Assembly: GCF_019112545.1 (NCBI RefSeq)
Contig: NW_025064894.1
Span: forward strand, 242,750 to 306,749
Direction: 5' to 3'
Length of the DNA: 64,000 bases
From: Guyanagaster necrorhizus
Taxonomy: Eukaryota > Basidiomycota > Agaricomycetes > Agaricales > Physalacriaceae
Below, piece by piece: positions 48,749 through 59,661 of this stretch (within the stretch, counting starts at the first letter, position 1; each line of letters starts with the position of its first letter). The notes under the pieces are model-generated. The model was given only the letters and a program-made list of their open reading frames with translations. It did not search any database and was not told the DNA's origin. Made by a program: the position numbers and the translations under genes.

Positions 48749-49299
48749 GCTACATCAAAACAAGCTCAATGGCTTGGAAAGAATACTTCAAAAAGACAGT
48801 CTTCATATGAATCATCCAAATGCCAATTCTACAATTGAACCTCTTCTGCATTCCAGATCAACTTCAAATTATGAGAACATCCAACAGAGGGCCATGGACT
48901 GTCATGACAGATTTAATGTTCATAATAAAATGTAAGTTCCTTCTTTGCTTTAATGTTGAGGCCATTTATCAATTACCATTAGGCATTAGGATTCTCCAGA
49001 AGACTAGGGAAGCAGTCAATGACTGGGACATCATCCATCAGTGGAAATATTTTCTCAGAGAGCTCTTTTCAAGATTCACTATCAGTCTCAAGCAGCTAAG
49101 GATCAAAACTTGGGTGAAGGAACTTGTTAAGGATAAAAGCATTATAGAGGTCTGGTAGTCTCTGTGCAATCAGAACATGGACAAACATAGTGCTTTTGAC
49201 CTATATGCTGCTAGTATTGGTAGTACCAATGATGGATACAGAGCTGGTATCACACTTATATTGTTATCAAGCTTTATTTACTATCTTTTATTGGGATTT
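48749..49299. other. Unassigned CpG-poor DNA right of M2
   Basis: One plus-strand frame of 112 codons at 48,820-49,158 with no motif I recognise. It is part of the sequence hosting M2. Confidence 0.35.
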
Positions 49300-49506
49300 T
49301 GCTGGAAAGTTCTAGAAAGGGCAATCCAGCATCATGCCAAGAGTTGATGAGCAAGCTTGAGAGAAAGAGAAAGTTGTAGTAAATTCTAGATATAAGCCTG
49401 GAGAGTATAAATACAAGCTCTGTAGGAGCTGTAGAATAACAAGTTCATACCATCTGGCCTTACCAGCCTGGAGTCTACCCTGTGCAACACCTGAGGATTT
49501 CCAACA
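49300..49506. repeat. Short LTR-like element at the edge of the repeat block
   Basis: 207 bp starting TGCTGGAA(AGTTCTAGAA) and ending TTCCAACA, near-perfect inverted ends as in copia LTRs, with a TATA-like gtataaatac at about 49,405. The 5-bp flanks GATTT and CTTTT do not match, so it may be one LTR of a broken copia-like element rather than a solo LTR. Confidence 0.4.
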
Positions 49507-50059
49507 CTTTTGCATTCTGGTTCTCTTCATCGGACGTTTAGCCTCAAGATGGTTGACAGCGAGACAGGAGCCAGCAATACAAAGTGGCCTTGCACCATCC
49601 CATTCCACATCTTTCCAGCATTCGGACGGAACTGGATTCCTTTGTTTTCGACGACTCGTGTTGTGTCAGGTTGTCTACCGAGATAAATCGCATACGGACG
49701 GTAACGAGTATGTGTGTAAAGCGAGAAATCCAACTGACGACATTGTATGGGCATTTGATTCATATGGCTCAGAGCTGGAAGTACTCATCAGGAGCGATCC
49801 GAAAAGTCAGGCCGCACAGGCGCATTTTGTTTGGCTGTATTGGAATGGCCAGAGTTTTATCTCGCTCGCGTCGCGTCCGATCTACAGTCGGGCAAATATT
49901 ACCAGTGAAATGAAACTCATTTTCAGGCTTGTGTCCAGATCAGCTGACCAGATTCAAGCAAGCCCACCCGTCTGTTTCAATAGTTTTTCCGACGTCGCTT
50001 TTACTTTCTTCCGCTCCCGACTGTTAAATACGTGTGGAGCCCCGCACTATTTTTCTACA
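49507..50059. promoter_or_regulatory. CpG-rich spacer upstream of the oxidoreductase gene
   Basis: CpG returns from about 49,530. An ATG at 49,549 opens a 44-codon frame ending at a possible donor or stop near 49,685, which could be a small gene fragment. No clear TATA element was chosen. Nothing else can be supported. Confidence 0.35.
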
Positions 50060-51397
50060 ATGGCCGATCAGACCTATATTTGCGTCGTGGGTGCTAGTGG
50101 GGTACGTGTTCCTCCAACTTACATGTCGAATGATGCTGATGGCGGCAGCTCATTGGTTTTAGGCATACGCAACATTGTATAGATGAACCGCTCGTCAAAC
50201 TATCCTGTATCGTCGACCCTATGCCTGCAGGTGTAGAGCTCGCCAAGAAGCACAATGTTCCTCATTTCAATTCCGTTGATGATATGCTGGCCGCCAAGGC
50301 GGCGGGCGCAGTCAAAGTCGACGGTGCTATCCTCGCTACTCCCAATCACACCCATGTTCCCTTGGGAATCCAGCTTGTCGAAGCAGGCGTTCACGCCCTT
50401 GTTGAAAAGGTGACTTACTTTTTTAAATGCTACCGGCGGACCTTGACAACAAATACCAGCCTATGTCTACCGATATACCCTCGGGGAGAGAATTAGTCGC
50501 GGCAACGAATGCGACTGGATTCAAAGTGTTAGTCGGACACCATCGTCGGTTCAATCCTTACATCGTATCAGCGAAACAACAGCTGGTCGACGGGAAGCTC
50601 GGAAATGGTAACGCTCTCTTGCATAACGCCAACCCCCTCCTCACTATCCTCCTCTAGTTCTCGCTGTTCAAGGAGAATGGACTGTCCTCAAGCCCCCCGA
50701 GTATTTCGCGCCACCTACCAGCTGGCGAGGAGAGAACAAGAGCGGAGGTGTCATCCTCATTAACCTGGTCCACGATATGGATTTATTGCGCTATTTATTT
50801 GGCGACGTCGTAAAGGTGTACTGTGAGAAAGGGCCGGTTACGAGGAAGAACAGCGTCGAGGAAACCGGAGCAGTTATCCTGACGTTTGAAAGCGGCACGA
50901 TCGGTACCTTCATCTTTTCGGACGCCGTAGCCTCACCACATAATTGGGAGGGAGCGAGTGAGTGCATTCTTTCTATCTTCTGGGCGAGGCCCCAATAAAT
51001 ACATCCATAGCCGGAGAAAACCCTACGATGCCATATACTGTTCGTCTCTCATTCTCCATTGTTAATATTGTCATTGACAAAGAGCGCACCATAGGGCCAA
51101 CACGTGTACACATTCTTTGGCACCAAAGGTACGATGTCCGTCCCCGAGCTCAAAGTACACCGCTATGCCAGGGACGACGACAAAGGCTGCTGGACGGATC
51201 CGTTCACCGCCGATCCTGCACCTGCTATCGAGGATATCCCGCCATTTACCCTTCAACTGCGCCATTTCGTGGACATATGTAAAGGTCGGGCGGAACCTAA
51301 TTGTAGCAGCTTGGAAGCGCTGAAGGCAATCATACTGTTGGAGGCAATCAAGGAGAGTATGGCGAAGGGCGTCTCGGTGGCCGTACTGCAAGGTTAG
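50060..51397 (+). CDS. Gfo/Idh/MocA-family NAD(P)-dependent oxidoreductase
   Basis: Six exons: 50060-50101, 50149-50409, 50460-50607, 50658-50957, 51011-51039 and 51095-51397, with GT-AG introns of 47-55 nt, giving 360 residues, a normal length. The N-terminal Rossmann fold shows VVGASGLIGFRH (residues 9-20), then IVDP and DGAILATPNHTHVPLG; the family EKP motif is split by intron 2 (EK at residues 100-101, P at 102). The C-terminal half carries VLVGHHRRFNPY and YTFFGTKGTMSVPE, typical of the substrate-binding domain. Members oxidise or epimerise sugars, inositol or related polyols; the exact substrate cannot be read from sequence. No targeting signal is seen, so it is probably cytosolic. The start is the only ATG directly before the Rossmann strand. 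It appears intact. Confidence 0.93.
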
Positions 51398-51820
51398 AGT
51401 TAGGCAATCAGCATCAGTGAAAAAAATGTAAATGTAAATCGAGATTTGCGCCTGGACTGCGTGGGTATCAATCTGACTTACCTAAGAAGTCCAACGCGGC
51501 GCTTTTTCCATCTTTCGTTTTCAGTGCAACTATATTTGCTATTACCACTCAGATGGTCAGAACCGGTGAACCCTCACTTCAGAAAAGAAAATATCTCGAG
51601 TAAACCGTTCTGAGCACATGCTTGGGTGCGTTCCTCAGTTCCCCACTGCCTCAACGTTAAGCGGCAGTTCAGTAGCATCCCCCTCGTCATCTGAATTACA
51701 GGACCTTCTCCGGACTTCTCAAAAGTGGACGACCCTTGTCAGTTGAGAATGCCATTTTAGCAGTCCACCTCAGAATGTTGATGGTCATTGGACTGGATAG
51801 TTTCAAGCCCTCTCTTCGCT
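51398..51820. promoter_or_regulatory. Spacer upstream of carboxylesterase copy 1
   Basis: 423 bp without a convincing gene. It holds the 3' end of the oxidoreductase and the promoter of the next gene; unlike the spacers before copies 2 and 3 it lacks their shared upstream block. Confidence 0.5.
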
Positions 51821-54019
51821 ATGCGACTTTTGGTGTACCCTGTTCTTTCGCTTTGTGCTGCCTTAGTTTCGTCTTCTCCGCAGGTTCAGCTCCATAGGAC
51901 GACAGTGGTGGGGAGGGACATTACAGGGTTAGAACAAGATTTTTTCGGAGGTGCGTCACCGTCTATAAACTGGTGACCTTACTCAAAGAATGATTAGGTA
52001 TACCCTACGCGGAATCACCTCTTGGACCGTTGCGTTTGCAACCACCAGTATTTAAACCAGACCTTAATGTGAGAATTTTCAATGCAAGCAGTTTTGGATT
52101 GTCCTGTCTCCAACCGGCGAGTGTCTTCCTGTCCCATGTATGTGGTCGTAGCTGACCGATCCACAGGGAATGTCCAGTGGCCTTATTTCAGAAGACTGCT
52201 TGACCATCAATATCTTTCGTCCGAGCAACGTTACGGAAAGATCGTCTTTGCCCGTGTTATTCTGGTAATCGCGTTTCCCCGTTGCAACGTTTTTTATCAA
52301 TAGTGTTCACCCGTAGGACGCACGGTGGTGGCTATCAAACTGGTTCTGCATCCGAGTTCAATGGCAGCGCCATCGTCGCTCAAAGTGTCGAAAGAGTAAG
52401 GGCCGTCACGAAGTGTTTTGTATTTATTATTGACGCCGCGCCATAATCTAGGGAACGCCTATTATTTATATTAATTTTAATTACCGTCTGGGGCCTCTCG
52501 GTTTCCCCCAGGGAGCAGAAGCTGCATCTCGGGGCATACTCAATCTCGCCATTGAAGACCAGCTTGCGGCGCTGAAATGGGTGCAGTTAAATATTGGTGC
52601 ATTCGGAGGGGACAAGGACAAGGCAGGCCCAAATCTTACCAATATATATCGTCGGGTTAACGTGTAGCAGGTGACGGTCTTTGGAGAGAGTGCGGGTTCC
52701 GGTATGATATCCGTACTCTTTCTAAACCCATCTATATCCAAGTTTGCAAGAGCGGCGGTACGCGTGCCTAACCACAGCTGTCGAATTCATTCACATACCA
52801 GCCGTAGATTTTTGAGTCCGGGTCTGCTTCTTCAACTCTCACATTTGACGCTCAACGTCGAGAAGACTCCTGGACCAATTTCGTGGGGGGCGTACCAAGC
52901 TGCAGCTCCCTTGTTGGGACGTCGATCACAGTAGACTGCTTACAGGCCGTGAACTCTTCAGATATTCTTGAAGGGTTGTTGCTAGCCGAGGCAGAAACGG
53001 ACGAACAGCTTCCATTCGATCCGACCCTTGATGGTGACTTTGGTGTTTTCCCAGATTTGCCTTCTCAATTGTTTCCCCGAGGCCAGTTCGCGAGATTGCC
53101 CTTTATCGCCGGTACAAACCTAGATGAAGGTGCGAGTTTTCTAATTATTATTGTTCTTCGAAACTCACCATCTGTCTAGGCACCTTGTTTTGTCCCCCGG
53201 AGTTGAACTATACTAATGACCTCCTGCGTGAAAATTTGAATGCGAACTTTTCCCCCCCAACAGTTCCTCGCAACGTTCTGGATGACTTTTTGGCGTTATA
53301 TCCTGATGATCCCTCTGCTGGTTCTCCATACAATACAGGAAATGAGACATTTGGTCTCGCACCCCTCTATAAGAAGTGTGCCGCTTTGAGTGTGTTTGTT
53401 CATTCACTTGTCCTTCGCTTGTTTGACGGTTTTTGTGCTAGCGAGTGATTTAATGTTTGAGTCCCAAAGGCGCCACTGGATTCAAACTACTTCGGAATCT
53501 GGTGTCAAGGCATTTGGATATCGTTTCACACAGCGTCTTTCTGCTACGGCGGCCTACCTAGGAGGTACGTCTTTTTCACTGCCTATTGCAACGCTAGGTT
53601 GACCGTTACATTCCTATGAAGTGTCTCACGGCAGCGAGATTCCGTTTGTGTACGGTACCTTGGGGTCTCTCAACGAAACAGCTGCAGCGAATGAGCTCAG
53701 CGTGATGATGATCGACTACTGGGTGTCTTTTGCAACGAGTCTGGACCCTAACGATGGTCATGGCTCATCACGTACGTAGGTTCCGCCTAGTACAGCTTAT
53801 ATCAATCCTTAGTGTCATCCCTTAGGTCCCCAGTGGCCGCAGTACACACCGAGTCAACAGGTAACTTTTGTTCCATCCATGTCAAATAGTCGAGCTTATC
53901 CTTCACAGGTGCTACTGCAACTAAACGGCGATAACCTGACTGTCATTCCTGACGATTACAATAAAGAGAAGATTGATTTTATCATTTCTGAAGGTGCCGT
54001 CTTTCGTCACCGTCGTTGA
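51821..54019 (+). CDS. Secreted type-B carboxylesterase/lipase, copy 1
   Basis: Twelve exons: 51821-51950, 51998-52116, 52167-52264, 52317-52395, 52452-52622, 52671-52757, 52808-53129, 53180-53389, 53442-53564, 53622-53771, 53826-53860 and 53909-54019, joining to 544 residues, the size of the Candida rugosa lipase type. A signal peptide (MRLLVYPVLSLCAALVSSS) starts the protein. The oxyanion loop is THGGGY, the nucleophile elbow is GESAG (Ser206), the acid is Glu335 in GTNLDEG and the base is His449 in SHGSE. Introns 2 and 5 use GC rather than GT donors (52,117 and 52,623). The enzyme should hydrolyse ester or lipid substrates outside the cell. It heads a tandem array with copies 2 and 3. Exon joins are inferred from frame and paralogue comparison. 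Confidence 0.92.
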
Positions 54020-54658
54020 AAATGATTGCTTCGTTTCGTTACATGTTCAATGCAATCGGGAAGTAAAACTGAAGTTCTGGGATTTGAAGACTAAGGGTTG
54101 CTATTGAAGTGAGTGATTGATTCGCAGAAAACACTGAAGGGCCGCCGAATGGTCGGTTCGCCAAGTGGGACCACGACAGCATATTTTTCAATCTCGCCAG
54201 AGGGAAGTTAAGACATGGTTAATTTTGGGTGGTATTTCGATATCAATCAGGATAAAATTGACCTAGAAGACGTCGTTCGCAACGGTCAAACTGGACCAAA
54301 CAACCTCTCTTCTCTATCGCCATCTGCAACCTTGAACACGTATTTCTTCGCCTTTCTGGCCAAAGGAATGGTGCAAGTCCTGCCTAAGGACGGATGAGAA
54401 CTTATCGACAATTTGGTAGGCCAGTCGTCGCTTCCCGTTATGGGACGGTTTGTTCGGGGCCTGTAGGGCGCCCGGAAGAAACATTTGGTTTACTGTACAG
54501 TCTCGCTTCTATGAGTTGGCATTGTTTCTACTTCTGTTCTGCTTCTTGACAACATTCACTCTATTCGTCTTATAGGTAGCGACTTTGACATTCAACACCG
54601 AATCTCGCTGTGGGAGCAGATGAGAAAGCGTACGAGGATGGGCTAGGTCGCATGCCGC
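54020..54658. other. Spacer after carboxylesterase copy 1
   Basis: Contains a 60-codon open frame at 54,215-54,397 (starting MVNFGWYFDI) that I do not recognise. No other gene is supportable. Confidence 0.4.
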
Positions 54659-55080
54659 TTGAATCAGGCGATTGATTTCACGATGCTTCTAGTCCCCCGT
54701 TTTTGGCATTTCAAGGAGAGTCTGCTTCATCAGTCTGGTTTCGACGAAATGGTAGTCGACTTTTGGATCTCATTTGACACGAGCTTGAATGCCAACGATG
54801 GCTTAGGATGCATCGTGAGCGGGTCGCATGTTACCTGTTGAACGCATACTGATCATCTCCCAGCTCCACTTTGGCTGCGATACACCTCTGAGAATGAGAT
54901 ATGATAAAACGATCCTGTTGAAGCGGATTGTTTTGAATGATAATGGCCTCAGATACTCTTGCAACTACTTGGTGGCAGCGCAGTGGTCATTCCGGATGAC
55001 TATTGCAAGGAACATATCGAATTCCGAGCATGGTTAACGTCGACGTTTTCATCCGGTAAAGTAGATGCCCGTACATATAT
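54659..55080 (+). pseudogene. Carboxylesterase C-terminal relic 1
   Basis: Translated pieces VVDFWISFDTSLNANDGLG, APLWLRYTSENE and VIPDDYCKEHIEFRAW align with the last exons of copies 1 and 2 (IDYWVSFATSLDPNDGHG, GPQWPQYTPSQQ, VIPDDYNKEKIDF). Upstream exons are missing and the frame is broken. A matching relic lies after copy 2, so it was duplicated with the unit. Confidence 0.75.
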
Positions 55081-55518
55081 CTTTCCCTCGGTGACAATGC
55101 GTACGTCTACCCCTCCGTAGTGCTGAGTTGAATGAGAGAAGAAGATTCGCACGTGTGTCGTCAATACGGTGCGATGCTCAGCCTAGCATGCGTCAGTTGG
55201 CCAGGAGTCATTACCCCGTGAGCCTTCTCTATGAGCCGAAATACGGCTGAAACTTTCCGCAGCATGCGTCTGAAGAGAAGATATTCCAAGTAAAGCGATC
55301 TCAGCCCATGGTTCAGCGATGTGCGGGTTCATTCCCGGTTGTAATTTTAGTGCGTGCCTTGGCTTCCCCCGTTTTCCCGTACCTGAGCGACCCTCAGTGA
55401 TTATTATCAATTTATAAATATGGACTGCTCAAGCCGATGATCCATTGTATGCTGTTATCTTTCTAGTCGTATCAGAAAGTCTACGACGAAGTGAGCAACC
55501 TCACGTTCTGTCTTCACC
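55081..55518. promoter_or_regulatory. Upstream region of carboxylesterase copy 2
   Basis: Shares blocks with 58,680-58,860 upstream of copy 3 (cattac-ccgtgagc, agagaagatat, tagtgcgtg), showing that the promoter was part of the duplicated unit. Confidence 0.6.
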
Positions 55519-57715
55519 ATGCAAATTCTGGTGCACTACATTCTTTCGCTTTGTATTACCTTGGTTTCGTCCTTTCCGCAAGTTCAGCTCCATAGGACGA
55601 CATTGGTAGGGACGGACATTACAGAACTAGGGCTAGACTTTTTTGGAGGTGCGTTACCGTCTATGAACTGGTGAGTCATGACCCCCCCACTGAAGGAACG
55701 ACCAGGTATACCCTACGCGGAACCGCCCCTTGGATCGCTGCGGTTGCAGCCACCAGTGTTAAAACTAAATCTCGATGGGGGATTTTTCAACGCAACTAGT
55801 TTTGGACTATCCTGTCTCCAACTGGTAAGCGTCTTTCTGTCCCACGCGCCCGTATGTAACCGATCCATAGGGATCCAGCGTCCCTATTTCAGAAGACTGC
55901 TTGACCATCAATATCTTTCGTCCGAGCGGCGTTACGGAAAGCTCATCTTTGCCCGTGTTATTCTGGTAATGGCATCTCTCCTTCTCAAGGTCTATTGACA
56001 GTGTTTGCCCGCAGGACGTTTGGTGGCGGCTTCGAGTCTGGTTCCGCGGCCGCTTTCAACGCTAGCGCCATCGTTGCTCAAAGCGTAATAAGAGTTAGGG
56101 CAACCATGGAATATTTTCATACATATTATTGATTATCACGAATCTAGGGAACTCCCATCATCTATGTCAATTTTAACTACCGCCTTGGACCTCTGGGTTT
56201 TCCGCAGGGGGCGGAAGCCGCATCTCGAGGCATACTAAATCTCGCCATTAAGGACCAGCTGGCGGCACTGGAGTGGGTGCAGAAAAATATCGGCGCATTT
56301 GGAGGGGACAAGGACAAGGCAGGCCCAAATGTTACCAACGTACATGGCCTCATTGACAGTGCCTTGATAGGTGACAGTGTTTGGAGAGAGTGCAGGTTCT
56401 ATCATGACCTCCATACTCTTTCTACATCCATCCATATCCAAGCTTGCAAGAGCGGCGGTACGCATTACTGAAACGGAATTCGAACTCACTTACATACCAC
56501 CTGTAGATATTCGAGTCCGGGTCTGCGTCCACGTCCCTCACATTCAATGCTGAACGTCGACAAAATGCCTGGAACAATTTCGTCGAAGGCGTACCAAGTT
56601 GCGACTCCTTTGTTGGGACGCCATTTACTGTAGACTGCTTACAGTCTGTCAACTCTTCAGATGTTTTTGAGGGATTGTTGCTGACCGAAACAGAAGCAAC
56701 GGAAGAGTTTCCGTTTGATCCGACCCTTGATGGTGTCTCTGGCGTGTTCCCGAACTTACCCTCCCAACTGCTTCCTCAAGGCCAGTTCGCCCGATTACCC
56801 TTTATTGCTGGTACCAACTTGGATGAAGGTGCGACTTTCCTACTTGTAGTTTTTCTCTGAAATGCTGACTGTGTGTCAAGGAACTTTGTTCTGTCCGCCG
56901 GAGTTGAACTATACTAACGACCTCCTCAGCGAAATGTTGAACGCGAACTTTTCGCCTCCAACAGTTCCTCAGAACATTCTGAATGAATTATTGGCGTTAT
57001 ATCCTGATGATCCTTCTGCTGGTTCTCCATACAATACGGGTAATGAGACATTTGGTCTAGCACCCCTCTATAAGAAATGCGCCGCGTTGAGTTGGTTCGT
57101 TCCGTTACCTGCTGTTCGGCTGCTTAATGTATCTCATAGCGGGCGACTTAATGTTCGACTCTCAAAGACGCCACTGGATTCAGACTGCATCAGATGCTGG
57201 GGTGAAAGTATTTGGATATCGTTTCACACAGCGACTATCTACTGTCCCGGCTGAGCTTGGAGGTGCGTTTCGTTCACTATTGCAATCTAGGTTGACGTCT
57301 ACGTTCCCACAAAGTGCCTCATGGTAGCGAAGTACCATTTGTGTATGGCGCCTTAGGGTCCCTCAATCAAACTGCGTCGGCGAATGCGTTAAGCATAATG
57401 ATGATTGACTACTGGGTGTCTTTTGCGACTAGTCTGGACCCCAACGATGGTCACGGAACATCTCGTGCGTAGTGTCTGCCTAGCTTAGCATTATCTATCT
57501 TCAATGTCGCATTTCTTAGGTCCCACATGGCCCCAGTACACGCCCAGTCGACAGGTAACACTTGTATCCATGTCAAATAGTTGCTAAAACGGTCTTCACA
57601 GGTGCTGATGCAACTGGATGGGGACAATCTGACCGTCATTCCCGACAATTACAGCAAAGAGAAGATTGATTTCATTATTTCTGAAGGTGCGGTCTTTCGT
57701 CATCGTCATCGATAA
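55519..57715 (+). CDS. Secreted type-B carboxylesterase/lipase, copy 2
   Basis: Twelve exons at the same positions as copy 1: 55519-55648, 55706-55824, 55871-55965, 56015-56093, 56148-56318, 56371-56457, 56507-56828, 56881-57090, 57140-57262, 57315-57464, 57520-57554 and 57602-57715; 544 residues. Signal peptide MQILVHYILSLCITLVSSF. Catalytic triad Ser205 (GESAG), Glu334 (GTNLDEG) and His448 (PHGSE). The oxyanion loop reads TFGGGF, with Phe where copy 1 has His before the three glycines, so substrate preference may differ. Intron 5 has a GC donor at 56,319 shared with copy 1, but intron 2 has a normal GT. The final codons extend one residue past copy 1 and exon 3 is one codon shorter. It is intact and likely secreted. 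Confidence 0.92.
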
Positions 57716-57922
57716 CGATTGGTCCATTGTACAATGGGAATTTTGGCGCCTGCGATTAAGTAGGAAATAAAGCCCTGAGGTGTGGAATTCGAGCTAGTAC
57801 CTGATTGATCTTTCACCTGGTTTGATGGAGATAATAGCCATGATAGGAACTTGAGACAGAACGTCAACTTACGCTAGTCTTCGAGATGGATACAACAAAA
57901 CCAGCGAGCGGACAACATGCAC
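57716..57922. other. Spacer after carboxylesterase copy 2
   Basis: No gene seen; the 3' untranslated region of copy 2 presumably ends here. Confidence 0.4.
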
Positions 57923-58044
57923 ACAGTCGACTCTCTCATAACCCATACCCCTCATAACCCATACTCTCCCATAACCCATACTCCCTCATAACCCATAGCT
58001 CTGAGGGTCCATCGACCGCTATGGGTTATGAGAGAGTCGACTGT
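57923..58044. repeat. 122-bp perfect-stem palindrome containing a tandem array
   Basis: Left arm 57,923-57,947 and right arm 58,020-58,044 are perfect 25-bp inverted repeats starting ACAGTCGACTCTCTCATAAC. Between and including the left arm lie four copies of a ~16-bp word built on CTCATAACCCATA. It could fold as a long hairpin in DNA or RNA. Confidence 0.9.
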
Positions 58045-58374
58045 ACCATGAGTTTTGTATCATCTGGTTCTCCACATGGAGCGTGCAGTACATAACTCTC
58101 TTTTAGCGCGGTATATTTTGGTGAAGTTAAGGATTAGGGTGATATCTCAATACCTAGGAACATCAGCCAGAGGAAAGCACCCGAATCGGCAAAGGGGAAA
58201 GCTCACTACCAAAGACGTGGATGCAGGAGTCTTGGACTTGGTCAATGCCGCAGTGATCAAATCGAGCTAAACAAACGCTATCCAGGGCCATCCAACCATG
58301 GAGTATGTGGCGCTAAAAATCAGGCGACGCTTCTAGCTCCTCGTGGTTCAAAAAACCCGCTTTATTCATAATGC
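58045..58374. other. Spacer with one short unrecognised frame
   Basis: A 71-codon open frame at 58,055-58,270 is rich in basic residues and has no motif I know. It may be chance. Confidence 0.3.
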
Positions 58375-58650
58375 TCAAGGCCAGTCCGTTTCATCAGTCC
58401 GATTGGGTGAAATCACGGTCAAATCGGAGGTCTTATTTTCCACGAGCTTGGATCTCAGCGACGTGCCTCGTATGTGGCTCACATGTTTTCCGGAAAACAC
58501 ATGCTGATTATTTTTCAGCTCCATTCTGCCTGCAGTACCCGTCTGAGAATGAAACCTGGGCCTTCCCAAACCGAGGCAGAAAAACATACCGTGGAAACGA
58601 AAAGATCTTGTCCCGTCTCGGGCTATTTAAATCGGGACACCTGTAGATGG
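58375..58650 (+). pseudogene. Carboxylesterase C-terminal relic 2
   Basis: Nucleotide counterpart of relic 1: shared words tcatcagtc, cacgagcttg, cacatgctgat and ttttcagctccattctgcctg, with APFCLQYPSENE aligned to APLWLRYTSENE. Frame broken. Confidence 0.7.
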
Positions 58651-58983
58651 ATTATTGACTATTACTGAGCGGACCATGTCAAGGAGGCATTACCTCGTGA
58701 GCTTCCTCTTTGAGCTGAAACGCGATTGGATTTCTGGCATGCTTCTCAAGAGAAGATATGTCAATTCTCAGCGCATAGTTCAGTTCCACTCGCGAAGGTT
58801 TTAACTCTAGTGCGTGGTTTCAAGCTAGTTTCTTCCGCTTTCCTCGTACCTAAGGTCGGGGTGAACCTAAAATATTGCGATGCCCTTCACCATCTGATTA
58901 TTATCGTCTTCAGCTATAAGCATAGACCTCTCCAATTGTCAGTTCTAGTCTATCAGAAGTCGACAACCAACTCAATCTTCATC

Positions 58984-59415
58984 ATGCATAATTTGGTCTA
59001 CTGCGTTCTTTCCCTTTATGTTGCCTTAGTTTCGTCATCTCCGCGAGTCCAGCTGCATAAAACGAAAGTGGTAGGGAAGGCCATTACAGGACTAGAGCAA
59101 GATTTTTTCGGAGGTACGTCATTGTTTACGAGCTAATGATCCATCACCACTCATGCGATAATCAGGTATACCATACGCGGAACCACCCATTGGACCGTTG
59201 CATTTGCAGCCACCAGTGTTTAAACCAGATCCTGATAGGGGAGTTTTCGATGCAAGCCGTTTTAGGTTGTCCTGTCTCCAACCGGTAACTGTCTTGCTGC
59301 CCTGTGTGGTCATAGCTAATCGCCCATAGGAAATATCATATGACCTTATTTCAGAAGACCGCTTCGTCCGAGCGGCGTGACTAAAGATTTGTCTTTGCCC
59401 GTGCTATTTTGGTAA
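58984..59415 (+). pseudogene. Carboxylesterase copy 3, truncated
   Basis: Exon 1 (58984-59113, signal peptide MHNLVYCVLSLYVALVSSS) and exon 2 (59166-59284) match copies 1 and 2 in length and splice phase. Exon 3 starts at about 59,329 but has lost roughly 25 nt after SEDR, shifting the frame to a TGA. Homology ends shortly after the next donor (about 59,411), and the remaining nine exons, including the Ser/Glu/His triad, are absent. It cannot make a working enzyme. Confidence 0.88.
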
Positions 59416-59661
59416 CCACACTTCATGCCCGCCGAGTTCTTTACTCGACTTCATCATTTTTCAAGGCGCCTAGAATTAGGGAAATAAAGCCAAAGCTCTG
59501 GAACTTGATCTATTCCAGCCACTATTGTTATCATCATACATTTCTTACGACCCTCGAAACGTTTCATCACTCATGGGCTATTTTGATTGCATGGGCTATC
59601 ATGAAAGCTGCTGTTCCCTTCCCGGCGCTTTTCCTCTCAACACCATCACGACAGGTTCACC

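Noticed and set aside
7671..49506. Classical ascomycete RIP as the cause of the decay
   Set aside because: The clearest signal is loss of CG to TG/CA. RIP in ascomycetes prefers CA sites, and the host looks like a basidiomycete. Some non-CpG transitions exist, so a mixed process is not excluded.
49553..50182. 209-codon plus-strand open frame
   Set aside because: It runs through the first exon and first intron of the oxidoreductase in the same frame; the upstream part has no family motif, and the Rossmann motif requires the splice at 50,102-50,148.
57923..58044. CRISPR-like array
   Set aside because: The ~16-bp words are directly adjacent without unique spacers and lie in a eukaryotic spacer inside an inverted repeat.
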